Source: an uncultured Lachnospiraceae bacterium (GTDB lineage Bacteria > Bacillota > Clostridia > Lachnospirales > Lachnospiraceae). From it: a stretch of DNA of 64,000 nucleotides. Positions 34,507 to 44,917 of this stretch are shown one piece after another. Positions within the stretch are counted from its first letter, which is position 1. Every line of letters starts with the position of its first letter. The translations under genes and the position numbers were made by a program. The notes beneath the pieces are model-generated. The model worked only from the letters and a program-made list of their open reading frames with translations. It was not told where the DNA came from and did not search any database. The DNA is taken from contig CAJUJL010000006.1 in NCBI GenBank assembly GCA_910586725.1, positions 1 to 64,000 of the forward strand, read 5' to 3'.

Positions 34507-36243
34507 ATGGCTTTTGACGGAACTGTCATAGCAAATCTTGTCTATGAATTAAACCAGAATATATTAAACAGCAGAATCAGCAAAATTGCCCAGCCCGAAA
34601 AGGACGAGCTTCTATTTACTTTAAAAGGGCAAAACGGACAGCAGCGCCTTGCCATGTCCGCAAGCGCTTCCCTGCCTTTTCTTTACCTGACAAAGCAAAA
34701 CAAGCCCAGTCCAATGACCGCCCCGAATTTCTGCATGCTGCTGCGCAAGCACATCGCGAACGGCAAAATTGTAAAAATCCATCAGCCGGGCTTAGAGCGT
34801 ATCATCCATTTCGAAATTGAGCATTTCGACGACCTCGGCGATTTATGCCGCAAAACGCTGACCATAGAACTGATGGGCAAGCACAGCAACATCATTTTCT
34901 GCACGGAAGACGGCGCTATCATCGACAGCATCAAACATATTTCCGCGCAGGTCAGTTCCATCCGGGAAGTTCTTCCGGGAAGAACTTATTTTATTCCGGA
35001 AACGACGCACAAAGAAAATCCGCTTCAAACATCGGAATCCTTTTTTCTGGATGCGGTCTTACGACGCCCGGAGTCCATCTGTAAAGCGATCTATAATTCC
35101 TATACCGGAATCAGCCCCGTCATTGCCAGCGAAATCTGCTTCCGCTCCGGCATTGACGCGGATTTGTCCACAAGCGCGCTTAGCGCCGATGAAAAGCTGC
35201 ATCTATACCACAATTTCGACTGGTTTCTGACTGACCTGAAAGAAGCGGCCTTTACGCCGAACATTCTCTACCGGAAAAAAGAACCCATTGAGTTTTCTTC
35301 ATTCCTCCTTACAGAATACAGCGACTGCGAACAGGCGACGTTTGCCTCTATTTCCGAAGCGCTGGAAACCTATTATGCGGCCCGCAATATCTACACCAGA
35401 ATCCGGCAGAAGTCGTCCGACTTAAGGCGCATTGTCCATACGGCCCTTGAGCGAAACCGCAAGAAATACGCTTTGCAGCAAAAGCAATTAAAAGACACGG
35501 ATAAACGGGAAAAATACCGCATTTACGGCGAGCTGCTCAATACGTACGGCTACCAGGCGCAAGAGGGCGCGAAAAAAATTGAAGCCCTGAATTATTATAC
35601 AAACGAAATGATTACGATACCTTTAGACGAACAGCTCTCTCCGCTGGAAAACGCCCAAAAGTATTTTGAACGGTACAATAAATTAAAACGCACGCACGAA
35701 GCTCTGACGACGCTGATCGAAGAGACCAAAAATGAAATCGAACATTTAGAAAGCATAGCGACGGCGCTTGACATTGCGCTTCTGGAAGATGACCTGGTAC
35801 AGATCAGGGAAGAATTAATGGAATTTGGCTATATCCGCAAGAAACGCGGCGATAAAAAAGCCAAAATCAAAAGCCGTCCGCTGCACTTTGTTTCTTCCGA
35901 CGGCTTCCATATGTATGTAGGCAAAAACAACTACCAAAACGATGAACTGACGTTTAAATTCGCCACCGGAAACGACTGGTGGTTCCACGCAAAAGGCATG
36001 CCGGGCTCGCATGTCATTGTAAAAACCGAAAGCGGCGAGCTTCCGGACCGTACGTTTGAAGAAGCCGGAAAGCTCGCCGGGTTCTATTCAAAAGGAAGAG
36101 AAAATGAAAAAGTGGAAATTGACTATCTGCAAAAGAAAAATGTCAAAAAGCCGAACAAAAGCGCACCCGGATTCGTCGTCTATTATACGAATTATTCCCT
36201 GACGATTCATCCGGATATTTCAGAAATTGAGCAGCTTTCTTAG
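34507..36243 (+). CDS. rqcH: Ribosome quality control factor RqcH (NFACT/FbpA family)
   Basis: A 578-residue NFACT protein. It binds split 50S subunits holding stalled nascent chains and directs alanine tailing. Domains: NFACT-N ~1-270 (MAFDGTVIANLVYELN, FCMLLRKHI), helix-hairpin-helix and long coiled coil ~270-450 (LKRTHEALTTLIEETKNEIEHLESIA), and NFACT-R ~455-565 (SSDGFHMYVGKNNYQNDELTFK, DWWFHAKGMPGSHVI). The tRNA-contacting Asp-Arg pair of B. subtilis RqcH (97-98) is Glu97-Arg98 here. The start at 34507 follows CGGAGG. Older annotations call the family fibronectin-binding protein. Confidence 0.92.
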   Translation: MAFDGTVIANLVYELNQNILNSRISKIAQPEKDELLFTLKGQNGQQRLAMSASASLPFLYLTKQNKPSPMTAPNFCMLLRKHIANGKIVKIHQPGLERIIHFEIEHFDDLGDLCRKTLTIELMGKHSNIIFCTEDGAIIDSIKHISAQVSSIREVLPGRTYFIPETTHKENPLQTSESFFLDAVLRRPESICKAIYNSYTGISPVIASEICFRSGIDADLSTSALSADEKLHLYHNFDWFLTDLKEAAFTPNILYRKKEPIEFSSFLLTEYSDCEQATFASISEALETYYAARNIYTRIRQKSSDLRRIVHTALERNRKKYALQQKQLKDTDKREKYRIYGELLNTYGYQAQEGAKKIEALNYYTNEMITIPLDEQLSPLENAQKYFERYNKLKRTHEALTTLIEETKNEIEHLESIATALDIALLEDDLVQIREELMEFGYIRKKRGDKKAKIKSRPLHFVSSDGFHMYVGKNNYQNDELTFKFATGNDWWFHAKGMPGSHVIVKTESGELPDRTFEEAGKLAGFYSKGRENEKVEIDYLQKKNVKKPNKSAPGFVVYYTNYSLTIHPDISEIEQLS

Positions 36244-36256
36244 AGGAGAATTTTCA

Positions 36257-36304
36257 TAAAAAATGCATCCCGAATCTTCCATTGTATTCGAGATGCATTT
36301 TTCC
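36257..36304. terminator. Bidirectional terminator between rqcH and recG
   Basis: Arms ATGCATC/GATGCAT extended by CGAAT/ATTCG, with A-run on the left and T-run on the right, so it can end transcripts from both strands. Confidence 0.85.
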
Positions 36305-36390
36305 GACGCTTCTGTTCCTTTTCATCTGCGTTTCTGACTCTGTCTGCGCGCCGCTTCATTCCGCGTGCATCCGGTACGCCATCCATACGC

Positions 36391-38439
36391 TTATAAATTC
36401 ATTTCATTCGCCTGAGAATTTTTCAACATCAACAAAAGCATTTCATTTTCTTCCTCTTTCAATTCCGGATCTTTCGCAAGAAGACGCTTTACATCATCCG
36501 CGGCTTTTTTCAACACATCCGCGTCCTGGTAAATATCCGCGAGCAAAAACTCCAGATCCCCGCTTTGCCGAATGCCAAAAAAATCTCCCGGGCCGCGCAG
36601 CTTCAAATCTTCCCCCGCAATAAAAAATCCGTCATTCGACTCATTTAAAATAGAAAGTCTCCGCTTAGATTCCCTGCTCTGTACATGGTCTACCATGATA
36701 CAATAAGACTGGGCCGCGCCGCGCCCTACCCTGCCCCGAAGCTGATGAAGCTGCGCTAAACCAAAGCGTTCCGCATTTTCAATCATCATAACCGTAGCGT
36801 TTGGCACATCCACGCCTACTTCCACAACTGTAGTAGACACCAAAAGCTGTATTTCGTTTTTGGCAAACGATTCCATAACACGATTTTTTTCGGCCGGCTT
36901 CATCCTGCCGTTTAAACAGCCGATCGAACATTCCCCCTGGTAATACTCTTTTAGCTTCTTTGTGTAATCCGTTACATTTTCCGCGTCTAACTCTTCGCTT
37001 TCTTCCACCAGAGGACAGATTACGTAAGCCTGATGGCCCTTTTGAATCTCTTTCCGGATAAATTCATAAGCCGTCGCCTGATAAGAAGTTCCAACAACAC
37101 AGTTTTTATTTGGCAGACGCTTTGAAGGAACTTCATCAATCACGGAAATATCCATATCGCCATAAATAATAATCGCAAGCGTCCTTGGAATCGGCGTTGC
37201 GCTCATCACCAGAATATGCGGATGAAGTCCTTTTCCTGCGAACATCTCCCGCTGGCGCACGCCAAAACGGTGCTGCTCATCCGTAACGACCAGACCAAGA
37301 TTGGAATACAACGCCTTTTCCTGAATCAAAGCCTGCGTTCCGATAATCATAGCGTCCGGATACATCTGCATATCCTCATACGCCCTTCTTTTTTCCCTGG
37401 CGGTCAACGAACCCGTCAACAATATTACCTTCCGATCCAGGGAATATTCTGCGCACATATTAGTAAACGTCTCATAATGCTGCCTTGCCAGAACTTCCGT
37501 CGGAGCCATCAGCGCCGACTGATGCCCGTTTTCTCCCATCAGCGCCATGCATAAGAAAGCAACAATCGTTTTGCCGGAACCTACGTCTCCCTGCACCAGT
37601 CTTTGCATGGCAGTCCCTTTTTTCATATCGTCTGTAATTTCATCCAGACATTTTTTCTGCGCTTTTGTCAGCTCATACGGAAGATGAGAAAGAAGATACG
37701 GAACCACAGTCTCATTTTGAATGGGATAATCGTTTGGAATCTTTACTTTCTGCTCTTTTTGAAGCTGAACTTGCAGGATAAAAAGAAAAAACTCGTCAAA
37801 TACCAAACGTCTCCTTGCAACAATTAAATTTTCCATAGTTTCCGGAAAATGAATCTGGCGAAGCGCGTAATTATATTCGCAAAGCCCTTCTTCCTTTCGA
37901 ATGGATTCGGGCAGATATTCGTATGACAAAGAAAGCGTTTCAAACGCCGTTTGGATTGCCTTTCCAATCATCTGACTGCTTAACCCTTCCGTCTTTGCAT
38001 ACACCGGCTGTAATGTTTTCATTTTTGCCTGATATTGCGCGTCCGTATAGATCTCCGGCTGTTCCATATGGAAAAATCGTCCTTTGGCTTTTGTCCTTCC
38101 ATAAAATATGTAAGTTTCTCCCGGCTTCAACTTGCTTTTGATGTAAGGAGCGCGAAACCAAACGAGATCCATTGATTTCTCCCGGTCGCCAATTTTCGCC
38201 TGTACAATTTCCATTCGGTTCGTCCGTTTCAAAACAGGCGCGGAAAGAACTCTGCCAGCCACGGCAAAAATACCTTCGGCTGCAACCTCAGACGGCGTTA
38301 CCGGCGCCGGAAACCGAATATAATCCTTCGGATAATGAAGGAGTATATCCCTCACGGTATATACTCCTATCCGATTCATCCGTTTTTCTGTTTGGCTGCC
38401 GATTCCTTTTAAAGCTGTAATCGGTGAATCTAACTTCAT
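36391..38439 (-). CDS. recG: ATP-dependent DNA helicase RecG
   Basis: A 682-residue superfamily 2 helicase that reverses stalled replication forks and processes branched DNA. Visible: the N-terminal wedge/OB domain (~1-230), Walker A QGDVGSGKTIVA, TDEQHRFGVRQR (DEQH box), MSATPIPRT, VVEVGVDVPNATVMMIENAERFGLAQLHQLRGRVGRG and the C-terminal GDFFGxRQSG motif. Length is normal. It lies 13 bases after the fakA-like gene, the arrangement seen in B. subtilis yloU-yloV-recG regions. Confidence 0.96.
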   Translation of the reverse strand: MKLDSPITALKGIGSQTEKRMNRIGVYTVRDILLHYPKDYIRFPAPVTPSEVAAEGIFAVAGRVLSAPVLKRTNRMEIVQAKIGDREKSMDLVWFRAPYIKSKLKPGETYIFYGRTKAKGRFFHMEQPEIYTDAQYQAKMKTLQPVYAKTEGLSSQMIGKAIQTAFETLSLSYEYLPESIRKEEGLCEYNYALRQIHFPETMENLIVARRRLVFDEFFLFILQVQLQKEQKVKIPNDYPIQNETVVPYLLSHLPYELTKAQKKCLDEITDDMKKGTAMQRLVQGDVGSGKTIVAFLCMALMGENGHQSALMAPTEVLARQHYETFTNMCAEYSLDRKVILLTGSLTAREKRRAYEDMQMYPDAMIIGTQALIQEKALYSNLGLVVTDEQHRFGVRQREMFAGKGLHPHILVMSATPIPRTLAIIIYGDMDISVIDEVPSKRLPNKNCVVGTSYQATAYEFIRKEIQKGHQAYVICPLVEESEELDAENVTDYTKKLKEYYQGECSIGCLNGRMKPAEKNRVMESFAKNEIQLLVSTTVVEVGVDVPNATVMMIENAERFGLAQLHQLRGRVGRGAAQSYCIMVDHVQSRESKRRLSILNESNDGFFIAGEDLKLRGPGDFFGIRQSGDLEFLLADIYQDADVLKKAADDVKRLLAKDPELKEEENEMLLLMLKNSQANEMNL

Positions 38440-38452
38440 ACGCTACCTCTTC

Positions 38453-40150
38453 TTATTCTACGGATATAATATAATAATAAATTGGCTGTCCGCCTTCGTT
38501 TACTTCCACTTCCACTTCCGGATATTTTGCCGTAATCAAATCGGCAAACGTCGCCGCTTCTTTCTGCGTCGCCTCTTCTCCGAAATAAATGCTGACAAGG
38601 GCCGATTCCTCATCCATCATCTCTTCGATCATTTCCATCATAACGGCTTTTTTATCTGTGCCGACTGCAAGGATTGACTTGTCGCCCACGCCCATATAAT
38701 CTCCCTGATGGATTTGCTTGTCGTCAATTTCTGTGTCACGGACGGCGTACGTAAGCTGCCCCGTCTTTACAAGAGAAATTTCCGTATTCATATGGTCTGC
38801 ATTCTCTTTCGGCGACTGATCCGGAATATAATTCACCAAAGCGGTAATTCCCTGGGGAATCGTCTTGGTCGGAATCACAATCACATCCTTATCCTCACAA
38901 AGCGAAGCCGCCTGATTTGCCGCCAAAATAATGTTTTTGTTGTTTGGAAGAATAAATACTGTTTTGGCATTTACTTTAGAAACCGCAAGCAGAACATCTT
39001 CCGTACTCGGATTCATCGTCTGGCCGCCTTCAATAATGCAGTCCGCTCCAAGCCCCCGAAAGATCTCATTTAAGCCTTCTCCAATAGAAACGGCCACAAA
39101 TCCCATTTCTTTAGGCTCTTCATCCGGCACGCTCTCCTCTTCCTTCCGGCTTGCGCCGCCCTGCATCTCTTTTTCTTTCATGGCGGAAATCTTCTCATCG
39201 CGCTCCAATTTCATATTTTCAATAATAATCGTCGTAAGGCTGCCGTACGTCAGCCCTTTTTGCATTGCAAGACCGGGATCGTTGGTATGTACATGTACCT
39301 TTACGATCTCATCATCTGCAACCACTACGATAGAATCTCCGATTTCTTCCAGATAAGATTTAAATTCCCGCTCCTTTTTTTCGTGAAACGGTTTATCAAG
39401 CATAATCAAAAACTGTGTGCAATATGCAAAATGAATCTCCTGATTTGCCTGCGCATCTATATACGAAGACGGCTGTACATTATCTTTTGCCGTATGTTCC
39501 GAAGACGCTGCGGTAAATGTAATTTTCCTGCCCTGCAAAGCATACAGACCGCCGCGCAGAACTTCCACAAGTCCCTGCCCTCCGGAATCCACTACACCGG
39601 CCTGTTTTAATACCGGCAGCATATCCGGCGTCTTTTTAAGCGCCCGCTCCGCTTCTTTTAATACGGCTTCGGCAAACGCCAGCAGATCCGTCGTCGTCTC
39701 GGCCAATTCCATTCCCTTTTGCGCAGCTCCTCTTGCTACGGTAAGAATCGTACCTTCTTTGGGCTTCATAACTGCCTTGTAAGCCGTCTCCGATGCTTTT
39801 TCCATGGCACGCGCCATTACGGGAACCGTGATCACGTCATACTGTGCGATAACCTTGGAAAATCCGCGAAACAGCTGCGATAAAATAACGCCGGAATTTC
39901 CTCTCGCACCGCGCAGAGAGCCGGATGAAATTGCTTTTGCCAAAGATTTCAGATCCGGATTTGACAACGCTTCCACTTCCTTTGCCGCCGACAAAATTGT
40001 CATTGACATGTTGGTGCCCGTATCGCCGTCAGGAACCGGAAAAACGTTTAATTCATTGATCCATTCTTTTTTGGCCTCTAAATTGGCTGCTCCCGCCAAA
40101 AACATTTTGGTAAACGCAGCGGCATTAATCGAATTGATTTCCACTTTCAA
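38453..40150 (-). CDS. DAK2/DegV-associated fatty acid kinase catalytic subunit (FakA-like)
   Basis: A 565-residue protein. Residues ~1-200 form the DhaL-type kinase domain with the Mg-ATP aspartates in NVFPVPDGDTGTNMSMT and SLRGARGNSGVILSQLFRG; the C-terminal region has VKVHVHTNDPG and ILPNNKNIILAANQAA, as in B. subtilis YloV and staphylococcal FakA. FakA phosphorylates exogenous fatty acids held by a FakB (DegV) protein; none is in the window. It is transcribed with the Asp23 gene (7 bases upstream) and recG. Confidence 0.9.
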   Translation of the reverse strand: MKVEINSINAAAFTKMFLAGAANLEAKKEWINELNVFPVPDGDTGTNMSMTILSAAKEVEALSNPDLKSLAKAISSGSLRGARGNSGVILSQLFRGFSKVIAQYDVITVPVMARAMEKASETAYKAVMKPKEGTILTVARGAAQKGMELAETTTDLLAFAEAVLKEAERALKKTPDMLPVLKQAGVVDSGGQGLVEVLRGGLYALQGRKITFTAASSEHTAKDNVQPSSYIDAQANQEIHFAYCTQFLIMLDKPFHEKKEREFKSYLEEIGDSIVVVADDEIVKVHVHTNDPGLAMQKGLTYGSLTTIIIENMKLERDEKISAMKEKEMQGGASRKEEESVPDEEPKEMGFVAVSIGEGLNEIFRGLGADCIIEGGQTMNPSTEDVLLAVSKVNAKTVFILPNNKNIILAANQAASLCEDKDVIVIPTKTIPQGITALVNYIPDQSPKENADHMNTEISLVKTGQLTYAVRDTEIDDKQIHQGDYMGVGDKSILAVGTDKKAVMMEMIEEMMDEESALVSIYFGEEATQKEAATFADLITAKYPEVEVEVNEGGQPIYYYIISVE

Positions 40151-40157
40151 ATCCTCC

Positions 40158-40517
40158 TTAATCGATGACTCTTACACCTTCAACGTAAATATTAATCTTC
40201 TCGATTTTCATACCGGTAAATTCTTCTACCTTATACTTCACCGTATCAATTAAATTGTCAGAAACCGTATGAATGCTGACACCGTATGAAACAATAACAT
40301 GAAAATCAATCATGATCCTGTTTTCTTTTGTAACCGTAACATTTATACCATGTGTAAGATAATCCCTTTTCAACAGTCTTACCAGGCCGTCCTTCATATT
40401 TACTGCAGCCATCCCGACGATGCCAAAACACTCGACCGCCACGGAGCCAGCATAAGTTGCAACTACTTCATTGTCAATTATAATTTTCCCCAGCCGGGTT
40501 TCCATTTGTCCTTTCAT
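40158..40517 (-). CDS. Asp23/Gls24 family envelope stress protein
   Basis: A 119-residue Asp23 protein (B. subtilis YloU type) with GKIIIDNEVVATYAGSVAVECFGIVGM, the YLTHGINVTV segment and IDFHVIVSYGVSIHTV. Family members sit at the membrane and are tied to envelope homeostasis. The start follows GGAGGT; a second ATG four codons in is possible. First gene of the Asp23-fakA-recG operon. Confidence 0.93.
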   Translation of the reverse strand: MKGQMETRLGKIIIDNEVVATYAGSVAVECFGIVGMAAVNMKDGLVRLLKRDYLTHGINVTVTKENRIMIDFHVIVSYGVSIHTVSDNLIDTVKYKVEEFTGMKIEKINIYVEGVRVID

Positions 40518-40568
40518 ACTTTGACCTCCAGACTTTTAATCAGCCAAATATTTACACTGACATAATTC

Positions 40569-40596
40569 ATTATACCCATTTTTCCTAAAAAATCAA
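40569..40596 (-). promoter_or_regulatory. Promoter of the Asp23-fakA-recG operon
   Basis: Minus strand TTGATT (40596-40591), 16-base spacer, TATAAT (40574-40569). Confidence 0.7.
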
Positions 40597-40628
40597 TTTG
40601 TAATTCGTATTTTTGAAAAAGCTGCAAC

Positions 40629-40666
40629 GCAAAAGCCCCTGATCCATGCTTTCAGGGGCTTTTTGC
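40629..40666 (-). terminator. Terminator after the downstream GH20 gene
   Basis: AAAAGCCCCTGA/TCAGGGGCTTTT hairpin 19 bases after the GH20 stop. Both strands end in T-runs; only the minus strand has a gene running into it. Confidence 0.85.
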
Positions 40667-40684
40667 TCATCCGGCCGCTTCCTT

Positions 40685-43600
40685 TTAAAGGCCTTTCTTA
40701 ATGCCGGCTCTCTTAATCTGATTTTTGATGCGTTTATTCTTTTTGAGATTTTTCGGCAATTGAATACGAATTTTCTTCGACGTGCTTTTAAACGCTCCTT
40801 TTCCGACTTTTGTCAGTTTTGATTTGTTTTTCACCTTCACGGTTGTCAATTTTTTACAGCCTTTGAAGGCGTTCTTTCCAATCACTTTTACTCCTGCTCC
40901 AACCGTAACGGTTTTCAGCTTCTTTTTGCAGTTTTTAAAAGCATTGTCCGCAATCTCAACAACTGTATATTTTACATTGTTGTATGACACCGTATCAATT
41001 GTAACGGATCTCGCGTCTTTGCCTTTCACGATCTTTACCGTCTTCTCCGATGCGCTCACGATCTGATACCTGGAACCTTTTACCGTAAACGTATCCGAAT
41101 CCTGCAATCCGGTATTGTTGGTGTTATTACCGCTGTCATTGACAAGTTTCAGACTCCGCAGCACAGATAATGCCGCTTCCAACTGACTGACAGAGGAATT
41201 CGGATTTTGAATGACTGCTTTTGCTTCGTTGATTGCTTTTTGCAATGCTTCTACGGATTCTTTCGTATAACCTGCCGTATTCTGAAGCAATGCTTCCGCC
41301 GCTGCTATCGCGCTCTTTAATTCTTCGCTCTTTTGTTCTTTTTCTGTATTATTTACATCACCATCAATTTTTATGTCTTTGAGCGCCTGTAATACGGAAG
41401 ATAATTCTTCTGCTTTTGCATTTGGATTCTCAAGGAGAACCTCTTTGGCGGCAGAAAGAGCGTTTTTCAACTGGTTCACCGTTTCTTCCGAATACAAATC
41501 CGAATTTTTCAAATATTCCTCGGCCTGTTTCATTGCCTGGCTCAACTCATTGGAAACAGTTCGGATGCTCTCTATCTCCTGGTCGTATCCCGCCGGTTTC
41601 TCTTTCAAGTTTAAAGCGGCGTCTTTTAATTTTTCATAAGCATACGTATAATCCTGCTCCGAACTGTCTGTATGCGCCACTACTTCCTTCGCTTCATTAA
41701 GCGCTTTCGAGAATGCGTTCCAGCTAATATCCGTATATGCGCTGGCTGCAGAATCCCCGTATTGATTGATCTCATTCTGCAAATCATTTGACGTAACCAT
41801 CTCTCCTGTAATCTCCTTGGAGCCTGTTACTTTTACATATTCTATCTGACCCTCGAAACTGTCTGTATTGCTTCCAATCCGTCCAATCGGAACCATCATT
41901 GTGGCAACCTTTCCGGTTCCTCTGGAAACCTCCGGATGATTGGCCTCATAACACGTAGGATTATTGTCCACACGCTGCCCGTTTACATACAATGCTACCT
42001 GATCCTGACCTCCATGGAATGAAAGCTCCACCCATTCATTTTTAGGCAGCGTATAATTAAATGTATAATCATATCCCTCTCTGGAAAAACCGACATATGA
42101 TGTTCCATTTTTGGTTATAGACGCTTTGAAAGCGTATGTTCCATATGTCCCAAAGACATCTTTTGACTCGCAAAGAATCTGGCTGCTTTCTTCGTTCGCG
42201 TCCGCATCCATCTTTACTTTCATTGTAATGACAGAATCAGAACCCATCTGATTGAGCGGCGTTTCCACATAGCTTTCGCCTCCGTTTAACTGAAGCGCTT
42301 TTCCGTCCACTCCATTTACCTGCTCTGCATTTACCACTTTCGTCAAATTATTTGCGTTTACGCTGGAATCGCTTTTCAACTCTTCGTCAAAAGTCCAGTC
42401 AGCCGCTGTGTTTGTCGCAAAATCAACCTCTGCATACATATTTGTGTCGGGAGCCGTGCCGACTTGATCGGCAAGCGCCTGAAACGTAGTAAAATCTGTT
42501 TCCTCTTTGTCTACGTCTCCCCATACTTTTGCACTTATTACAGGAAGCGAATCCATAAAACGATAAAACGAATCATACTGGGAAATACCGGCTGCCCTGG
42601 TATCTATATTATCATGCCACGCTGCAAAACAAGCTCCTAACATCTGGTCATTTCCTGCCGGGATATGGAAACCGGCAAATACGTTCGGCTGCCAGTTGTT
42701 ATACAGATTCTGCCTGTCAAGAAAATCTCCGTACGAGCCACGATTTCCGGAGCCGCTTGGCACAATATACAACCCTCCGCAACTCGTCGAACCGTCCACC
42801 AGCGTATTGATCAGATCAAATCCCTGATTGAACATATTTTTTGAATTTGCATAAGCGGTAGACCAGATATTCAACTGTACATCTTTGGAAGTAACCGGCG
42901 TTGTGCCTCCTTTGTTGGAAAGACTTCCCCACATGCGGACTGTCCGGCCCTCTCCCTGCACAAATTTAATCATATCATCGGAAAACTTCCGGAATGCTTC
43001 TTTTCCCTTCTGAATTTCTACCGGATCTTTGGAGTTTGTTCCGTGGTATTCATCGGTACCGATATGAATAATCGTGTCCTTATCAAATACCGGGTCGTCT
43101 CCCGTAAAATAATCGCTCCAAATATTTTTCGCAAACTCAGTCGTCGCGGGATTTTCCAAATCCAATTCATCAATCGTATAGGCATGGCTTCCGCCTGTTT
43201 CAGACTTTGTCCTGTATTCCGGAAACGCCCTTGTAAATGGAAGCGCATGCGCCGGCATATCCAGCTCCGGTATAATTTCAACGCCAATGACACGGCTGTC
43301 TTTGATAAACTGGCGGAACTCGTCTTTTGTATAATACAAATCTTTTGACGTCGCCGTCTCACCTTTTAATTCCGGATACGTTTCTCCGGTATTTTCCACG
43401 CCCGACTCTAAGCGGAATCCTGCATAAGCCTGGTCTTTGGCTGCCTGCAGTCCTTTTTGCAGTTTTTCCTCATCCGTACCGGTCTGCTGATTTTTATAAT
43501 CCTCCATAAAAATCAGGTTATCACTCAAATGCACCTGAAAATTGTTCATTTTATACCAGGACATATTTTTCGCATACTGGTACAAAGCGTCAAGGGTAAA

Positions 43601-44827
43601 TCCTTTTCTTCCTACATCAAGGCTGAACGCGCGCACTTCGTACTTTGGATAATCCCGTATGAACCCCTTTGGAATGCTGCCGTTCGTCTGTTTTAAAATC
43701 TGTAAGATTGTTCTTGTAGCCCAATATGCGCCCACCGCGTCTTCCGCTTCCGTAACCACATAATTACCGATTGAAAGCGTGTATCCTTCTTTTCCCAGGC
43801 CCTTCCCATCTTCTGAAAAAGCCATATAAAAATCTCCAGCCGAAACGTCTGCCAGGCTGCCGGAAACTGCCGAAATCTCTGTTCCCGTAATTTCTTTGTA
43901 GTCTTTGGCAAATACATTTGCCACATCCAGAAGCTCTTCGCTTCCTGCAACAATTTTACTGGAATTGCACGCAAGAAAATCACCTGTTAATCCGTGCCAC
44001 TCCTGTAACTCCGGAATCACGTCTGGCTTTTCGTTGGCGCCGGATTCTTCCGTATATTTTCCGGGAACGGTGATTGTGTATTCATCTGTTTTTACGGATG
44101 AATCACGCACCGTATCTTTTACTTCGTAAAATCCTTTCACGGTTTTTGTCACCAGAGGCTGGTATATCGTTCCGTCTTCCCCGATGATCTGTTCATAATC
44201 CGCACAAAAACGAACGGCTGCCACATCTGATTCTGGCATGGAAATTTTATTTCCTTCTATTACAGGAGCTGTAATCTTCGCTGCAATTTCAGAAATATCC
44301 GTTATTGCTTCTTCATAAATTTCAAGCTCATAAATAGATGCGCTCGCCCATCCTGACGTCATGTCGTCCGGATCCGTTGCCAGAATATCTGACATCGTCA
44401 ATCGAATTTTAGAACCCGTCTGCGCTTCATCTAACACGATAATCTCTTCCAAAGCCGGAGCGTATTGATTCCTTGAAAAAATACTAGTCCAGTTGTTTCC
44501 ATCGGATGAAATCTCAATATTGAAGTTCTGCACAGTCCTTCTTTCCCACAGTATGGAAAAGCTTTTAATCGTCTGCTCTTCTTCCCATGAGAGATTCATG
44601 GTAATCGGTCCTGTATTTTGGTTCGAAGCCCACCGTGTGCTTTTGTTCCCATCCGTCGCATCGGATGCCTGTGTGCCTGACTCCGTATCCGATGCTTCCG
44701 TCTGCGCCAAAAGAGCCAGATTTCCTTTTCCTGCCTTTGCTTCACCGGACGGAAGCCAAATGGATCCTGCAATCACGCAGAATATAAGAATCCAGGCCCC
44801 CATTTTCTTTCGCGTCATTCTTATCAT
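40685..44827 (-). CDS. Secreted multidomain GH20 beta-hexosaminidase-type enzyme (1)
   Basis: A 1380-residue exported glycosidase. Order: signal peptide 1-32; F5/8-type carbohydrate-binding domain ~35-172; GH20 N-terminal domain ~265-390; GH20 barrel ~395-760 with the catalytic Asp592-Glu593 pair in IHIGTDEYHG and ELDMPAHALPFTRAF; a concanavalin/LamG-like domain ~825-1000; three FIVAR-type helical repeats ~1010-1235; and an LRR_5 module with a lysine-rich tail ~1245-1380. GH20 enzymes remove GlcNAc, GalNAc or lacto-N-biose by substrate-assisted catalysis, typically from mucin O-glycans or milk oligosaccharides; exact specificity cannot be read here. No LPXTG. It follows its tandem paralogue, from which it is separated by a hairpin and its own promoter. 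Confidence 0.9.
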   Translation of the reverse strand: MIRMTRKKMGAWILIFCVIAGSIWLPSGEAKAGKGNLALLAQTEASDTESGTQASDATDGNKSTRWASNQNTGPITMNLSWEEEQTIKSFSILWERRTVQNFNIEISSDGNNWTSIFSRNQYAPALEEIIVLDEAQTGSKIRLTMSDILATDPDDMTSGWASASIYELEIYEEAITDISEIAAKITAPVIEGNKISMPESDVAAVRFCADYEQIIGEDGTIYQPLVTKTVKGFYEVKDTVRDSSVKTDEYTITVPGKYTEESGANEKPDVIPELQEWHGLTGDFLACNSSKIVAGSEELLDVANVFAKDYKEITGTEISAVSGSLADVSAGDFYMAFSEDGKGLGKEGYTLSIGNYVVTEAEDAVGAYWATRTILQILKQTNGSIPKGFIRDYPKYEVRAFSLDVGRKGFTLDALYQYAKNMSWYKMNNFQVHLSDNLIFMEDYKNQQTGTDEEKLQKGLQAAKDQAYAGFRLESGVENTGETYPELKGETATSKDLYYTKDEFRQFIKDSRVIGVEIIPELDMPAHALPFTRAFPEYRTKSETGGSHAYTIDELDLENPATTEFAKNIWSDYFTGDDPVFDKDTIIHIGTDEYHGTNSKDPVEIQKGKEAFRKFSDDMIKFVQGEGRTVRMWGSLSNKGGTTPVTSKDVQLNIWSTAYANSKNMFNQGFDLINTLVDGSTSCGGLYIVPSGSGNRGSYGDFLDRQNLYNNWQPNVFAGFHIPAGNDQMLGACFAAWHDNIDTRAAGISQYDSFYRFMDSLPVISAKVWGDVDKEETDFTTFQALADQVGTAPDTNMYAEVDFATNTAADWTFDEELKSDSSVNANNLTKVVNAEQVNGVDGKALQLNGGESYVETPLNQMGSDSVITMKVKMDADANEESSQILCESKDVFGTYGTYAFKASITKNGTSYVGFSREGYDYTFNYTLPKNEWVELSFHGGQDQVALYVNGQRVDNNPTCYEANHPEVSRGTGKVATMMVPIGRIGSNTDSFEGQIEYVKVTGSKEITGEMVTSNDLQNEINQYGDSAASAYTDISWNAFSKALNEAKEVVAHTDSSEQDYTYAYEKLKDAALNLKEKPAGYDQEIESIRTVSNELSQAMKQAEEYLKNSDLYSEETVNQLKNALSAAKEVLLENPNAKAEELSSVLQALKDIKIDGDVNNTEKEQKSEELKSAIAAAEALLQNTAGYTKESVEALQKAINEAKAVIQNPNSSVSQLEAALSVLRSLKLVNDSGNNTNNTGLQDSDTFTVKGSRYQIVSASEKTVKIVKGKDARSVTIDTVSYNNVKYTVVEIADNAFKNCKKKLKTVTVGAGVKVIGKNAFKGCKKLTTVKVKNKSKLTKVGKGAFKSTSKKIRIQLPKNLKKNKRIKNQIKRAGIKKGL

Positions 44828-44871
44828 AGCCTACCTTCTCCTTTCGCTTTGCACATTGCATTTATTATCTT

Positions 44872-44900
44872 ATTATACCGTCATCTTCTGTATCGTTCAA
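44872..44900 (-). promoter_or_regulatory. Promoter of GH20 gene 1
   Basis: Minus strand TTGAAC (44900-44895), 17-base spacer, TATAAT (44877-44872), 45 bases before the start. Confidence 0.75.
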
Positions 44901-44917
44901 GCAAAATAATAAATTTA

